Part shown: in pieces, positions 23,801-37,975 of the stretch
Position numbering within the stretch: position 1 is the stretch's first letter
Layout of the letters: each line of letters begins with the position of its first letter
Assembly (NCBI GenBank): GCA_013398275.1
Contig: VZSE01014410.1
Span: 124,001 to 188,000 of the forward strand
Direction: 5' to 3'
DNA from: Promerops cafer
Lineage: Eukaryota; Chordata; Aves; Passeriformes; Nectariniidae
Length of the DNA stretch: 64,000 bases
The notes under the pieces: model-generated
The model's database searches: none
What the model was told of the DNA's origin: nothing
What the model saw: the letters and a program-made list of their open reading frames with translations, nothing else
Made by a program: the position numbers and the translations under genes

Positions 23801-26800
23801 TGGAGCTCCCGAAGAGATGCTCTGCCTGCACTTTTTGGGAGAGGCAAAAGCTGCCTGCACCAGGACTCACCTCCATGGCCTTGTCACAAAAGGGCAAAAC
23901 TCAGATGGGTTTCAGCAGCCTGCCAACTTCCAACCACCCCCCTCCTTGTCTCAGCTTCACAGGTTTCCTGCTCCCTGCTGCCAAATTTATTGCATTTGCA
24001 CATGCAAACAGCAGCCTGGCCCTCCTGCCTGTGTTGTCACACATCCAGGGCATCACCTGGATGTCCACTGCGGGTTCAAAGCTTTTCCTCCTGGTGTGCT
24101 TTCCTATCAGGCACCTGACAGCACCCTCACCACTTTCCATAACCTCCTAAACCCACAATTTGCTAATAATTTGCAAAACCCCTCCAGAGAGCCCAGCTCT
24201 TTCCATTCCAGTCACAATGCTGATTGTGCCATTAAAAAGTAATATTGGGCTGCTGATGGGCAGGCAGTATGCACTTGATTTGGGGAAAGATGGCAGAATT
24301 TTATTAATAATTCATTAATTTAATTAAAGGCCAGGTCAGCAGCCGGACTGCATTGTCAGAGCTGGTTTGGGAGTGCCGCCAGCTCACCCAGCTGAGGATC
24401 TGGCTGGCTTCATCCTCCCTCCATTATTTTTGTATTCATCTTCCAGCTGAGGCCCAACTAGAAGGCATAAATAACAGCAAGCTGGCTGGGCACGAGAGGG
24501 ATTGCAGCATGTTTCCACCAGCAGGGCCACGAGGAGGAAAGGAGAGGATTAGTTTTGTGGCCCTGGGGGTTTACGGCATGATTTTAGGAACAAACAAAAC
24601 GGAATAATTGGAATGTATCCTCCTCAGCTCTGCTGGGGCAGGCAGCAGACCCCCAGGCAAGCTCTACTGAATGCACAGCTCCAACAGAAGGGCTGGGGGG
24701 TACAATCCACCCAGAGGCAAAAGCTCCCTGCAGCTCATCCCCTCTGCCTCTCACCCTCCCTGGATCACCAGCCCCAGCTCCCAGGGAAGGCTCCCCACAC
24801 AGGTGCCTGCAGCAGCACCCAGCACTGGCCCTTCACCCATGCCTTGTCTGGGGACGCGCGTGGGAGAGCTGCTTCCAGAAAGAGGGAATCTTGGTGGAAA
24901 ATTAAAAGCTCTCCTACTTCTTCCAGAAAAGGGGAAACCCTCCCGAGACACAAAACCTGCGTCTGAAATGGAAACTTTTTTGTCTTTTCTTCTCTGCTGT
25001 TCTCCACTGCCTGATGCTCAGGCAAAGCCTTGGCAGGCTGAAAAGCCTCAGCTTTGGGGGACCCCCCTGGCCTCCCCATCTGACCCCATCCCTGGGGTGA
25101 TGGCCCTACCTGCCACCTCCACGATGTCCCCAGGGACGATGTCGCGGGCGCGGATCCGCTGCACCCCGCTGCGGTCGGCGCGGATCACCTTCCCCATCTC
25201 AGGCTCGTACTCCTTCAAGGCCTCGATGGCACTCTCAGCATTTCTCTCCTGCAAGCAGAGAGGAGCAGAGCTGCTGGTGCCAGCAGGCTCCTTCCCCAGC
25301 CACTGCACAGACAGGAAAACCCAAACCCCAGCCCTGGCTTTGGAATCCATTTACACCATGGATGGGACAAGTGTCTTCTTCAGCCTCTGCAAAACGATTC
25401 CTGACTGTTTAAACCACACTGGATCCTGGACATTGCCTAGACCTTTGGGGCTGATCATCTCATTCTTGGTTTGAGAAGCAGTGTATCCCAACCAACTGTA
25501 TTTTTCCCCATCCAGCAACCTCACCTCAGATCAAGCTGCAGATAAATAAATGGCCTTATTACAAATAGGTAGAAAAGAGAAGCATCACTGGCTGAAGCGT
25601 TTGCCCATCTCCCAGGAAGGACACAGTGAGGTCAGGGGCAGCAGCCACAGCAGCCCCTGTGCTTTCTGGTGGACAGAGCAAAGACCTTCCCTTGGAAAAT
25701 GCATTTGGCCCTGGCCAGGGGACAAGCAGTTTTTGCCTGGGTAACTGCAAGATAAGCTCCAACCTGCAGGAATTGCCAAAGGAAGACTGAGAGAATGAGC
25801 CAAGAGGCAGCCAGCACCTGAGCATATGTGCAGGGGCATGGGGAAGCACGGCCAGCATGAAAATTGAACCTCTGGAAAATGAGTTTCCATGAAGCAACCA
25901 GACCTTTAGATGAAGGATCTCAGCCACGTGGAGCAGAGACCCCGAGGGCAGGCGGGGGGGCTGTGCCTTACCTGCCACACACCCACCACAGCGTTGGCAA
26001 TCAGGATCATGATAATGACAATGGGCTCCACAAACGCCGTCGTGGTCTCCTCTCCTTCTTCAAACCAGGCCAGGATCTGGTGGCAAGAGAAAAGAAGGAG
26101 CAGAATGTGGTTCAAACAAGAGCAGCAACGTTTTAAGAAGAATGATGGAAAGAAGAGCCAAACAACATGTGGTTATTTGCTGGAGAGGAAACAACCTGGA
26201 GGTGGCCAGACCCCCATGGCTTGGTCAAAGAGTGGAATTGCCATATCCCACTGCTGGAGCCTCCACTCCTCTGCTGGATAAGCTGATGCATTGAACAAGT
26301 GGGGCTGGAGCAAACAGCCATGCAATGCCTGAAGGAGTGTTTGCACCAGGAAAGCCTCTCTCTTTGTGTTTAGTGCATGCGTGGGGAAACCATGGCCATG
26401 AGCTGATGAATGGGGAGACCAGGCAGCACTGCAGCCCCTCCTGGGCAGAAGGTCAGTGATGCAACACGAATAATCAGTGCAGTAAGAGCAGCTCTGCAGA
26501 GCAGGGACTGACCTTGTGGCTTCACCCTGAGCCCCCTCTCCATCCCACAAAGGCCTCATACCATAGTACAAATGAAGCACACACACAAATATTTCCACTC
26601 CATTTAACTGCTCATCGACCTGCACTGTGTCAACACAGCAACACCTCTCTGCTCTGTCACAGAGGCACCAACACAAGGACCTGACCTCTGGCACAGGGCT
26701 TCACACTTGCTTTACTGCATTCACTTCATTGCATGTTGTTTTGGGAATGTATTAAACCCCACAAGGGACCAGCCTTATCCACCCATGAGTCACATCCGAA

Positions 26801-29800
26801 AGGAGTCTCAGCTTTGCCATCCTACTGCCAAAACCACTGACTTATACTCAAAAAAATCAATTGTTCTCCAGCACTTTGATGGGAAAATCTCCTCACGCAG
26901 AGCTGCTCCCAAGGTAGATTGTGGGCAAAACTGAAGTGATAGTTCTGTACTGGGGCACTGCAAAGCAGGCTCAAATCATCAGCCTGGAACAGCCCCACGT
27001 AAACAGAAGGCAACCCAGGGAGCTCTTCACTATCACTTCTGGATGGATCAGCATTGCTGAAAAATCCTCAGTCCCATCTTCAAGCAGATGCAGTGATACT
27101 GCCACTGTGCCCTAGAAACCACTGCTCTGCTGCTGCATCTCCTTCGTCCCACAGGCACCTGCCCTCCTTTCCTCGTTGGATGTCACCTGAGGCCGTGTGT
27201 GCCCCAGAAGGTGCCACCCCAAGCTCCGGGTACTTACAAAGGACAGAAAAGCTGCCATCAAAAGGATGCGGACGAGTAGGTCTTCAAACTGCTCCAGGAC
27301 CAACTCCCAGAGGGACTTTCCTGGTGGGAAAACATGAAGCCAAGCACAATCAGTGCTCAAAAAAATCCCCAGAAGACAGGTAGACCACTGAGGCCCTAAG
27401 ACCCACAGAACCACATCCCTGCTTGCTTCAGGGCTCCTCTGGTGCCCCTTGGCCGTGGGCATGGGTGAGGACATGTGGCACTGCAGTGGGGGCTTCTCTC
27501 TAAAATGAAATGCTTCCATTTCTGGCACTGCCCTGGTTTTACTGGGTCTGTTTTTAACTACCAAAACCAAATCCTCTGTGTTTCTATTCACAGAGGTAGC
27601 CTCACCATCACAGGGAAGCTCCACTGTCAGCCCAGCTTTCTCTGGGATTAAAAACAAGATTAAAACACCCCAAAGATTCCCTCTTCCTTGTCCCCAGCAC
27701 TCTCCACCCAGACTCAAGGCATGTACTGCCACCTCCAGCCCATGACTTACCTTCTTCTGCAGGGAGCTCTGTGCGTTTTCATCAACAGCCCAAGGAGCAC
27801 AATAGAGCAAAAAATGATAAAAATAAAAAGATAATTAGTGATTTGGACTTAGACTAGCAATCCCTTCCCTTAAGCCCAGCAGTTCAGTCAGTACCCCAAA
27901 ACGCAAATTTTTTTACACAAATTCCCACATCAGCCTGTCCTCAAACTTCTCAGTCCCACACCAAGTAAGCAGCCCTGGAAACATCATTTCCCTGCTGCAA
28001 GTGGCTCCGGCAGCATTTATTCCTACACTCAGCCTGCCTAAAAAAATATTCCTCAGGAGCTGCCCTCTCCAAATCCAAGACACAGAAGTCAAACCATCCC
28101 ATAAAATGCCCTGCCAGAAACCCAATACAGCCCCACTGGGGACTGTAACTTTCAGACCATATTTCCTATTCCTCTGTTGTGCTTTACAGCCTGCAACGCT
28201 CTAGGAAACAAATCCAAAGCTGATGCTCAGCTGCTCCAAGCTGTCCTCCTGACCCACCCCAGTGGGTGCAGAGCCTCCATCCACACTGCTCTCAGCCAAA
28301 CCCAAGCCCAGTCACCTGCAGAACCTGAGAGAAACCCAGGGGCTCCCAGCACCCATCACAGTTTGCCCAAGATTCCCACATGCCCAGGGGGTGACCATCA
28401 CCTTCGCGTGCACCGACGGGTCCCACGACCACTGGGCAATGTGATGCCTTAAGACTTTAGCTTTTATATTTTCCATACATTTGTAACCCTGCAGTTCTTT
28501 AGTGTATAACTCCAAACTCCATACACAGTGTGAGCTGCTGCTTTCCCATTTTGGGCAGACACAACAATTCCTCCCCAGGCCTGGAAATCAAGGACACCTC
28601 ACTGCCTCAGGTCCCAGAGATGGAAACAAAAGTGAGTTGGGGGGAGCAAACTTGGGGTAAATGACTTCATTACCTGAAGCTGTAATTGGAGGATTAACCC
28701 CCAATATGCAAATGGCCCAAACTTATAAAAGTTTTTACTTTATAAAAACCCGTAACCTGTCATCCATTTTTGGGTGTAGCCCCTGGGGGGCTTTGTCTGC
28801 CTGAAATGGACCTGAAGGCCCTTCAATAAATAGAACTGCTTTTTATTCTCTTAATTTTGTCTGGCCTCTGTTTTTAGGTAGTCCCGAAAAGGCATCAATG
28901 CACAAACCCTGGTGCCCTCCAAGGGAATCCTCCTGCTCCTGGGCAGCAAGGGGCGTGCTGGCCCTGCTGTGGGCAAGGTTGGGCCCAAGACTGTAATGTC
29001 CTGCACCCAGGGAGGGCTCAGGAGTGACCCCCTGACTCCACTTGCCCCCATTAGAACCCCAGAGTGGTTTAGGTTGAAAGGGACCTTAAAGCTCACCTTG
29101 TTCCAACCCCTGCCATGGGCTGGGACACCCTCCACTAGCCCAGGCTGCTCCAAGCCCCATCCAGGCTGGTCTTGGACACTTCCAGAGATGGGGCAGCCAC
29201 AGCTTTTCAGGGTAAGCTGTGCCAGGGCCTCCTCATCCTCACAGGGAAGAATTTCTTCCCAATGTCCCATCTAACCATACTCTCTGTCAGTGGGAAGCCA
29301 TTCCCCTTGTCCTGTCACTCCATCCCTTATCCAAAGCCCCTCTCCAGCTCTCTTGTAGCCCTTTTAGGCACTGGAAGGGGCTCTAAGGTCTCCCCAGAGC
29401 CTTCTCAGATCTCTCAGTGTACTTCTGCACCCCACGGGGGTGACAAGAAACAGGTAGCAGCTCTGGGTTAATGGTTAGACTCAATGAACTTAGAGGTCTT
29501 TTCCACCCTTAACAATTCTATGATAAAACAAGATGTTTCTCCAACTCCTTATGTTTCTGGGAGGGAGTAAGGGACCAGATGAGTCCGAGAGGAATCAGCC
29601 TGAGGCAGACACTGATGCCCCACCACTGTGGCTGTCTCCAAACACCCACAGCATGGAGCCCTAACTGAGAGCAGGAAGTGAAACCTGCTCATCTGTTTTC
29701 CATCACCTATTTTCATTCAGAGGAATGACAAAGAACCCAAACCAAACCTACCTTCACTAAACCACCCAGTGCTATTTCCATCCAGGCTCCACTTTTAAGG

Positions 29801-32800
29801 GTGCAAGCGTGCAAGGTATGAGGGCTAAGGGCAGGCAGGTGCCCTGGGGGAGGCAGCTGGGGGTCCCACAGGTCTTGGCTCAGCCTGGGTGCCCCAGGGT
29901 GACTTTCCACCCTGAGCAGCCACCTGAAACACCACAGTCCTCTCAGGGCTTCTCCCACACTGTGTTTGCATGAAGACTGGCAGCAACGCTGCTCACAGAG
30001 CCAGGACTTTGCATGAGATCTTGATTAAAGCACGGAAACGGGTTTCTGTGAACTCAGGAAACACGTGCACTGGGGCAGGCAGCTGAAACACTGCGGTGGC
30101 ACAGTGACACTATGCCATCACTGTCACCAAACCTCAAACGCAGCAACGCTGCTGCAGGCACCTCCCAAACCCCCAGGTTTGAGCACAGTGGTAACCAGGC
30201 AGCTCCCTGCAATCAGTGACTCCTTCCATCGCTCTTCATGTGGCAGCTCAGCCCCAAAAACGCAGACAAAAAGGGCAGAAAGTCACAATAAGCCCACATT
30301 TTTGGGTGTGAACTGATAAAAACACACTGGAAAACAGGAAGGTTTGGAGCTGGAGCTTCTTCCTGACACATGCAAAGTCTCACTAGAAATAAGAGGGTTT
30401 GCTACTCCCCAAACCCCAAGTTCTCTGTGAGTCAGCCCCATGGCACCAGCAGTGCTGCCATGTCCCATCTGGCCAGGAAACCCACCACAGGCAGGGAACC
30501 AGCAAAATCCCAGATCTGTCATTCCCTTGGGACAACGTGGTGAGTGCAAACAGGCTGGAATGGAAACTCCTGGCTGGCACCTGAATAGCCCCTTTCTTTG
30601 AATGGTGGCTCAGCACAGAAATCCAACTCTGGGCACGAGCTCCCTGACACAGCCAGAACACAAATGCAGTGACACCATCAAGAGTGGAAAGTGGTAATGG
30701 TGGCTCAGAGAATCCCAAAATGGGTCACCCAAATGCACCATAAATATCCAGGTTCCCCAGCTGAGCAGCCCCATCACAGGACCTGCAGCTTGAGACACAC
30801 CTGTGGTTCCTCTGCTCCTGCTCTTCTGCATGGCAGCTTTGGAGAGCAGAGCCAAGGAAGTGGAGATATCCCAAGGGGTGATGGGAGCCTGGATGTCACA
30901 GGGCCATTCCCACCAGCAAAAGAGCACTGTCCCCTCTGGGCTAAGGCACCCCCAGTCTCAGAGGGCTTTGCCTTGCAGGGACACATCAGCACACAGCTCC
31001 AGGGACTGCTGAGCATTGGCAGCTTGCTCTGAGCTTGTCACATCAGGACACCTCTCCTCGCTGTGCCATCACATCATGTGGTGACGTTGGTCCATAGCAG
31101 GCTGCAAAATACCCATACAAGATGCTCTAAGGGCATGCAAGGAGCCCGGCCACCCTGGGCAGACACAGGGCTGGCGTCGGGCTATTTTAGCAGGAGGTTA
31201 ATCTCCAGCTCCTGCCAACTCAAACAGGGCTGGCAGCCCACGGGCTGGCGCCTGCAACATGGCAGGGCACGGTAATCAGGTGATGAAAAGGTAAATAAAC
31301 ACTGGTGCCACCCACGAGCACAAGCACAGGCAGCTGCCCCGGGGCTGTGTGACAGCCTCCGTGTCCCCGGGGACACCCGGGCCCACTCCCGGGCCAAAGC
31401 AAACACAAACTGGGACAGGGCAGCGTTGGGGGCGCTTCAAGCAAAGGTTTGAGTTTCTCCTGCTGTAACAGCAGCAAAAATCCCTGCAGCACATCCCTAC
31501 GGCAGCTGGTGTTTCTCCATCCTGCACTGAGGCACTGCATCCCACTCTGCTTTGGGGGAAAGCAAGGCACGAGGTGACACTCTCACAGGCTAGCTCGTGG
31601 CAAAGCAGCCCCTGGTGCACACTCAGGTTCAGGGTGCAATCCACAACAGCAAAGATCCTGCAGGGTGAACACTGAAATTCCATTTTCCCCTCACCATTTC
31701 AGGAACTTCCCTTGGATAAAATCAGACTTCCCTCATGGGAAACACTTCTGCCCCCAAATGATGTGGGAAGAGCATGATGCCCTTTGGGAGAATAATGATG
31801 AACATCACAAACAGGCCCAGCTTTCTGCTCTAAATAACTTAATTCAAGCTATATTTCTATGTTGTAATCACTTTCTTTTCCCATATGCAGGGAAGGGGAA
31901 ATGGATGCACAAAATAGGGGATGCATCCAATTCCTTTGGACTTTGCTGACAGGCAGTAAAATAGTAGTGAAAAGGGTAAGAAAACCTTAAAACAACCCCA
32001 GCTGGGAGAGCAGCTCCTGTCCTGTGACACAGAGCAGGGACCCAGGCAGGGCTGTTCTGGGATCCTTCCACCATCCCACAAGACAGCAGGCAGGATAAAC
32101 TGTTATTTTAACTGGCTGCCTTTCCCAGGGCCGGCTGCACGGGAAGGATCCCGAACTGGAGGGACGTCTGCTCTGCCTCACCCCCGCTGACAGCCAGCAC
32201 CGCACACCACCGCTCCCCAAAACTGCTGCACTGCACGACCAGGACAGGCTTTGCCGGGGCGTTTTAGCACACACTCAGCCCATCAATCCCCCCCGAGGAT
32301 GGAGCATGGGGCCGCTCCTCATCCTCGAGGTGAGAAGTGTGAAAAGCAGCGTCTGGGAGCTGTGTGCCTGGGTGTTTCAGCGTTATCTGGGATGTGAACT
32401 GAAAGAACTGTGAAACGCTCAAAGCCTAATGGTGCTAATGTTCCCAGAGGACAAAACACAGTGATCCAAGTGCCCGGCTGTGTGTGACTTCAACTCACCC
32501 ACAGGACTTCCCTTTCTGCACAGCTCCCCGCCGGAGCTTCCCGAGCACCGCAGCATCCCTGGAGCCGGCGCTGCACCTCCCGATGTGCCAGGGCAGGAGG
32601 TGGCTCTGCTCAGCGTCCGCCCGGCCTCCCTCACCTTCTGGGAGCTGAAACTGGACCCACATCCCCACGGCGACCCCGTGCTGCTGCACCAAGACGGGGG
32701 GCAGACACACCCCAAAGCTCACAGCCTTCTAGCAGAAAAGCCCCATACGTTCAACCCCATCGGCCAAGCAGCCGTCCGAGACCCAGCACGGCGAGGGGCT

Positions 32801-35800
32801 GTCCCGGGGCACCCCCTCAGCAGGGGGGTCACTGACCCCACCACCCACGCACGGAAATCACTGCCCTGGGCGGGCACAGCTGCACTGAGAGCATGCGAGC
32901 CCACAGGCTGCAGCAAGCAGCACTTCCAGCTGTGCCGAGCCTCTGCCACCCCGGGAACACAGGAAATAACCCTGCATCAAAAAACACCTCAGGGGTGTAG
33001 GCACAGCACTGGGAGCAGAGAACCACAGAATGATTTGGGTCGGAAGGGACCTTAAAGATCATCCTGTGCCAACCCCCTGCTTTGGGCAGGGACATCTTCC
33101 ACTATCCCAGGTTGCTCCGAGCCCTGTCCAAGCTGGCCTTGGACACTTCCAGGGGTGGAGCATCCATCCCCATCCTTGTGCCATGTGGCCACAGCCAAGC
33201 TCTGCTTTGTACCACAACCTGGTCCCAGAGGACTCAGCCCTTCCCCTGTCCTCCACCACCCCCAAGGAGCTGCTCCCAAAGCCACGGGTGGTTTCCTCCT
33301 GTGCCTTCCCCTCCAGAGCGAAGGCAGTGGTGGCTCTGGGTGTGCCGTGGGTGGGGAGGCCCTCCAACCCCAGCACCTTATTTGCCTAACACCTCACAGC
33401 TGCTTTTTCCTGTGTGCCAGGTGAGGTTGCTTACAACAGCAACAGCCACTCATTCAGGGCCACTTCAAAAGGCATCAGAAAGATAAAATAAACAAGATAC
33501 AACCCCCCTCCCATGGCAAACACCACTGCTTTGCTGTTCCTGTAAGTCCCCAGCATTCATCCCTGCTCCAGCCATGCCCTGCACTTTGCAAAAGCCCAGA
33601 ACCCTTCTGGCTGGCTTCCACTGCCCCAAAAATAAGCAAATTCAGGCCAGCTGGGGATGGCAGCAGGTGGGTGAGTAGCACATGAGGATGGATAGCAGAA
33701 GTTTAAGGGCCAGAAACATCCTTGCTGTTTTCCAGGCAATGCTTAAGGGTAAAATGATCCAACCGCTCTCCTCGCTGGCACCTGGACGCTGTCAATGGCT
33801 GGCAAAAAATTCAGCCCCAAAAATTGCTGGTTTGGGTCACAAGGCTTCCAGGGGCAGACAGAGCTCCAGACCAGCTGCTTATCCTACCATCACACTGCTC
33901 TTCCAAACTCACGGGTTCTGAACCCAGCCCAGCACCATCAATCCCCCCAGGACAGTGACGGGGTCCCAGTGGAGAACTGGGGGCACCAGGCACCCACAGC
34001 CCCACTGCTGCAGTCAGAGGGGGGAAGCTGAAAGGCTCCTTTGTTCCTTCTTTGGCCAGCTGAGCTGATCTCAGCAGGTCAGGGACTAGGAAATGCAGTT
34101 ATCCTGGATGTGCCCCCCGAGAGCAATGAAGTTCCAGCAAACCCAGCCCAATGCTATCTCCTTCTCCCCAGAAAACCAGACACGACACCCCTGTGCTGAA
34201 GGATAAGCCACCACCACCATGCCCCACTGTCCAGGCAAACAGGAATGGAGGAGGCAGGGTGGCATCAGACCAATGGTGCAAGAAACCGTGTGAAATAAAT
34301 AAGGAAAGCCTCGCCCATCCCACTTTAAACTTCCCTTCCTTTATTCTTGGAAATAGCTCATCCCCAAAATGTTGGGCAGCACAAGCTTCCCTTCACTGCA
34401 GTTCAGGGGGTCCTGGTACAGTGCCACAAACCCTGCCCAGCCCTGAGCATCCTCGTCCCATGCAAAAGTGAAAAGCAAATTGGTTCCCTGCCAATATCCC
34501 ACCTCCTTTCTTTAATGCCAGGAAAACAAGGACAGAAGATTTTGCCCATTTAGCTCTGAAAAATGAAGCTGCCACTTGGGCTTGCCGCTCCAGTGCCCAT
34601 GTGGCGTTTGCGAGAACGAAGCCTTGGAGAGATTTAAAGGAAAAACCTTAGGGAAATGGGACTTCAAGCAATGTCCCCTCACCCCTGTCCCCATCAGCAC
34701 CCGCAGCAGATCCCGGGATCACTCTGGGAGTGGGAGGGAGTGGGAAGGAGGAAACCCGTGGCTCCAGCCAGGGATGGATTATTTGAGCGAACTAAAAGCA
34801 GCGGTTTGTTCCCTCCTGCACCAACGCAGTGGAAAGAATTTCCAGCTCCGGCTCCCGGGTGGAAAAGCTAAAAATCTGCATTTAAATAGTAACGGTTTTG
34901 GAAAAAGAGGAAAACAAACCAAAAAACCCCACAACCACTACAGGAGCTTGAAGAAAATAAAGCGAAAGGTTCGGTGGATTTTTTTAGTTTTGGGGTTGTG
35001 TTGGGTGTTTTTTGCTTCTTCCTACCCCTGCTTCAAGCAGACCCTTTCCATAACTGCAGGGAAAGGCAAGGGAGTGACTGCCTCATGTGGGAACCTTCTG
35101 CCAAAATTACCACAACCCCAACCAAGGGACATGCTGCAACTTCAATATATTCTCTTTTCCCACCCTAGAAATACTATTTTATTTCCTCCTTTATCACCCT
35201 AAACCTAATTTTTCAGCTAAGTGTTAAGTAAATTGGGAACTTTTGGCCAGTAATGTTTTCTCACTGCTTTGGGCTCTGCTGCAGCCCTTGGCTGCTCCCC
35301 ACATCCCTGAGATGCTCAGCTGCCACCCAGAGCCAGTCCCCAGACGCAGCACAGTGATCAAAAAGCCCCAGCCAGGCCAGGGGACAGTGCAGTGGGGGAT
35401 TTGTACCCCCTCCAGGCACACTGGACAAACTTGCAGCAACTCCAACACCCAGTGAGAAAACTGAATAACATTTTCCTGGCAGTGCTGGGAAGCAGTTTAG
35501 GAAACCAAGCACAGGGAGCTGCAGAGGTGGCAGTGCCAGGAGCCCCAGTGATGCCCCTGCTGCCAGGTCAGCTCACAGAGTGCCCAGCCCCAGCAAGATT
35601 CCAATGCCCCAGGGGAGGAACCAAAACTGGGCTGAGCCTTCCAGCTGAATTCTGCAAGAACTGGGAAAGAACAAGGTGGGACCGTGTTTGGGATTTTTTT
35701 TCCTAAAAATCCCAAAGGATTTAAGAAAAATCCTATTTTTCCTAAAAATATATGAGCTGAAAAGACTCCAGGTATGAAAATGGGACTAGGATGCATTTTT

Positions 35801-37910
35801 CCAAAGGGATGTATTTGATTCAGGAGGACAGATGCTGTTCATAACACAGCAAATGCTGCTGTGCTCAGTGGGGGAACAGCAAAACTGCCTTCCCAAGGAC
35901 CAGCCCCAGCATCCCTTTACACGGAGACAAGCAACTTCCACAAGGCTGTAAGCAACCATTAAGGATATCACATTTGTATGTCTTGGAATACAAACCAGTA
36001 AATAATACAAATAAGTAAGAAACAGAAATAATAAATTACATTACAAATGTAACTAAAGTTACTGAAACAAAGCCCCAGACTTGTAGCATCAATTTTAAAA
36101 AGGGGAAAAAAAAAAAAAACCAACCCAAGAAGAACTACAGGATATTGCTTTTAAATCCAAACTTCATCTTTTCCCCTTCCCTGCCAAGATGAGGAACCTG
36201 CTCACCCTGACCCCTCCAAAAGCTGATGTTTGTTTTAATTGCTATGTTTTAATCCGTATGTTTTAATCCATCCTGCTGCTGCCTGCAGCCAAGCCCCAGG
36301 GCACAAACTGTGCATTTGTGGATCATGAAAACCCAGGCTGTGAACACTGGGGTGGAAAAGTTCCCTGCCCCGAGCTCAGGCCCAAACAGATTCAACTCCA
36401 TCCTCAGTGTGCTGTGCTCTGGAGGGAGCTGGGTTGGAGTACTTTTTCCATTTGTTTGTTTTCTGGAGGAAATGCTTCTGTCATGGCAAACCTGTGGGGA
36501 ATATCGAAGTCTGAACATGGCATCCCATCCCAACCCATCTCCCATGATAAATAAAGTCAGGATGATAAAATACACCCAGTGTATCTGCAGGGTGACGCCT
36601 CCCCCGGCCCACACGGGTGCTAACGAGCTGCTTTTAACTCAAACTGAGATTATCAATCATTAATTTATTTTGCAGAACTCCCTGCCCCAGATGACCTGCC
36701 CCCACCCCTCCCTTTGCTTTTTCTGGTATCTGTTCTCAGAGAGCAGTCTATTTTCAGCAATCCTCTTGGATGGGTTTTCATGGAAAATGAAGTCTACCCA
36801 GCCCTTAGTTTGGATTATATCACAAGAAAAAAATTTCTGTAGGATAGAAAAGATCTGTTTTTCTGGATGGGAAAAAGGGGCGAGCTGGACAATTAATGCT
36901 TTTCATGGATGAACTCTCTGAGATTCACACATTTCTGTGTAGTTGAAGGAGTTCCTTTCCTGGAATGAGATACTCAGACATCCCTGGAAATATGAGTCCC
37001 TTCTAGGGTTTTTTCATAATCTCCTTCCAAATATATATAATATCTATGTGCATGACTATAAAGATGAAAAATTATACATATTTGTATACATGCATGATAC
37101 CAACATATATTTGTGCATAAGGATAAAATCTTATACATATATCTAAATACAGGGATATCTGAAGATGTTTGTGTGAAAAAGGGAAGAATAATTTGAATGG
37201 GGCTTTATAAACAGAAGAGGAACCCCAGAGCGGGCCTGAGCCAGCACTGCAGAGCAGCCCCTTCACCTGGGTCACTGCAGGGGTCCCCTCCGGAGGCGAG
37301 CAGAGAAGATCCCTGGCTCTCAAAGCACGGGAAAGCCCAGAAAAACTGCAAAACCCCAAAGGACACCCCAGAGATGACCCGCGGGGAACCCTCTGTGACG
37401 GCCGGGCCAGGAACAGAGCTCCATCACTTCCCCTCTCCGCCCTGCACTGCTGAGCCAGCCTTTCTCATTTTCACTTTTCCACTCGCTCCCCACATATTCC
37501 TTAATTTAGCCCTTCTGTTGACTCGGGCGGTTGCAAAATGGAAAAAGGAAAGTGCAAACAGGCAGGTGAAGGGAGGGTTATCCCGACCTCGGCCGCCCGT
37601 CTCCGGGGAACAGGCGGTTCCTGCTCCGCAGACTCCGGCTGAGCTGAACCCGCGGGGATTCGGCCGCTGCCAGAGCCCGGGCTCAGCGCTCAGCTCTGCC
37701 CCTCCTCGGGGATCGCCGAGCTGCCACTCCCCGTGCCGAAGGAAGAGGAGAGAATCTCCGCCACCCACACGGCCTTCCCAAAAAACAACTGATTTTTATC
37801 ACCAACCGATGCAAGGAAAACGGTTCCCAAACCAGAAGAAGAAATATCTAAATAATAATAATAATAGCAAGAATAATACCAATAATAATAATAATAGCAA
37901 GAATAATACC

Positions 37911-37975
<65 letters not shown>

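Larger units (their letters stand above)
21399..25109 (-). other. ATP2A3: Introns 7, 6 and 5
   Basis: Intron 7 (21399-21926), 6 (22013-22395) and 5 (22477-25109). Intron 5 has an AT-rich TTAATAATTCATTAATTTAA stretch at about 24300, followed by 250 bases of low-repeat sequence. No gene or CR1 was seen. Confidence 0.7.
25249..27750 (-). other. ATP2A3: Introns 4, 3 and 2
   Basis: Intron 4 (25249-25971), 3 (26077-27237) and 2 (27321-27750). I recognise nothing in them. Confidence 0.75.
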
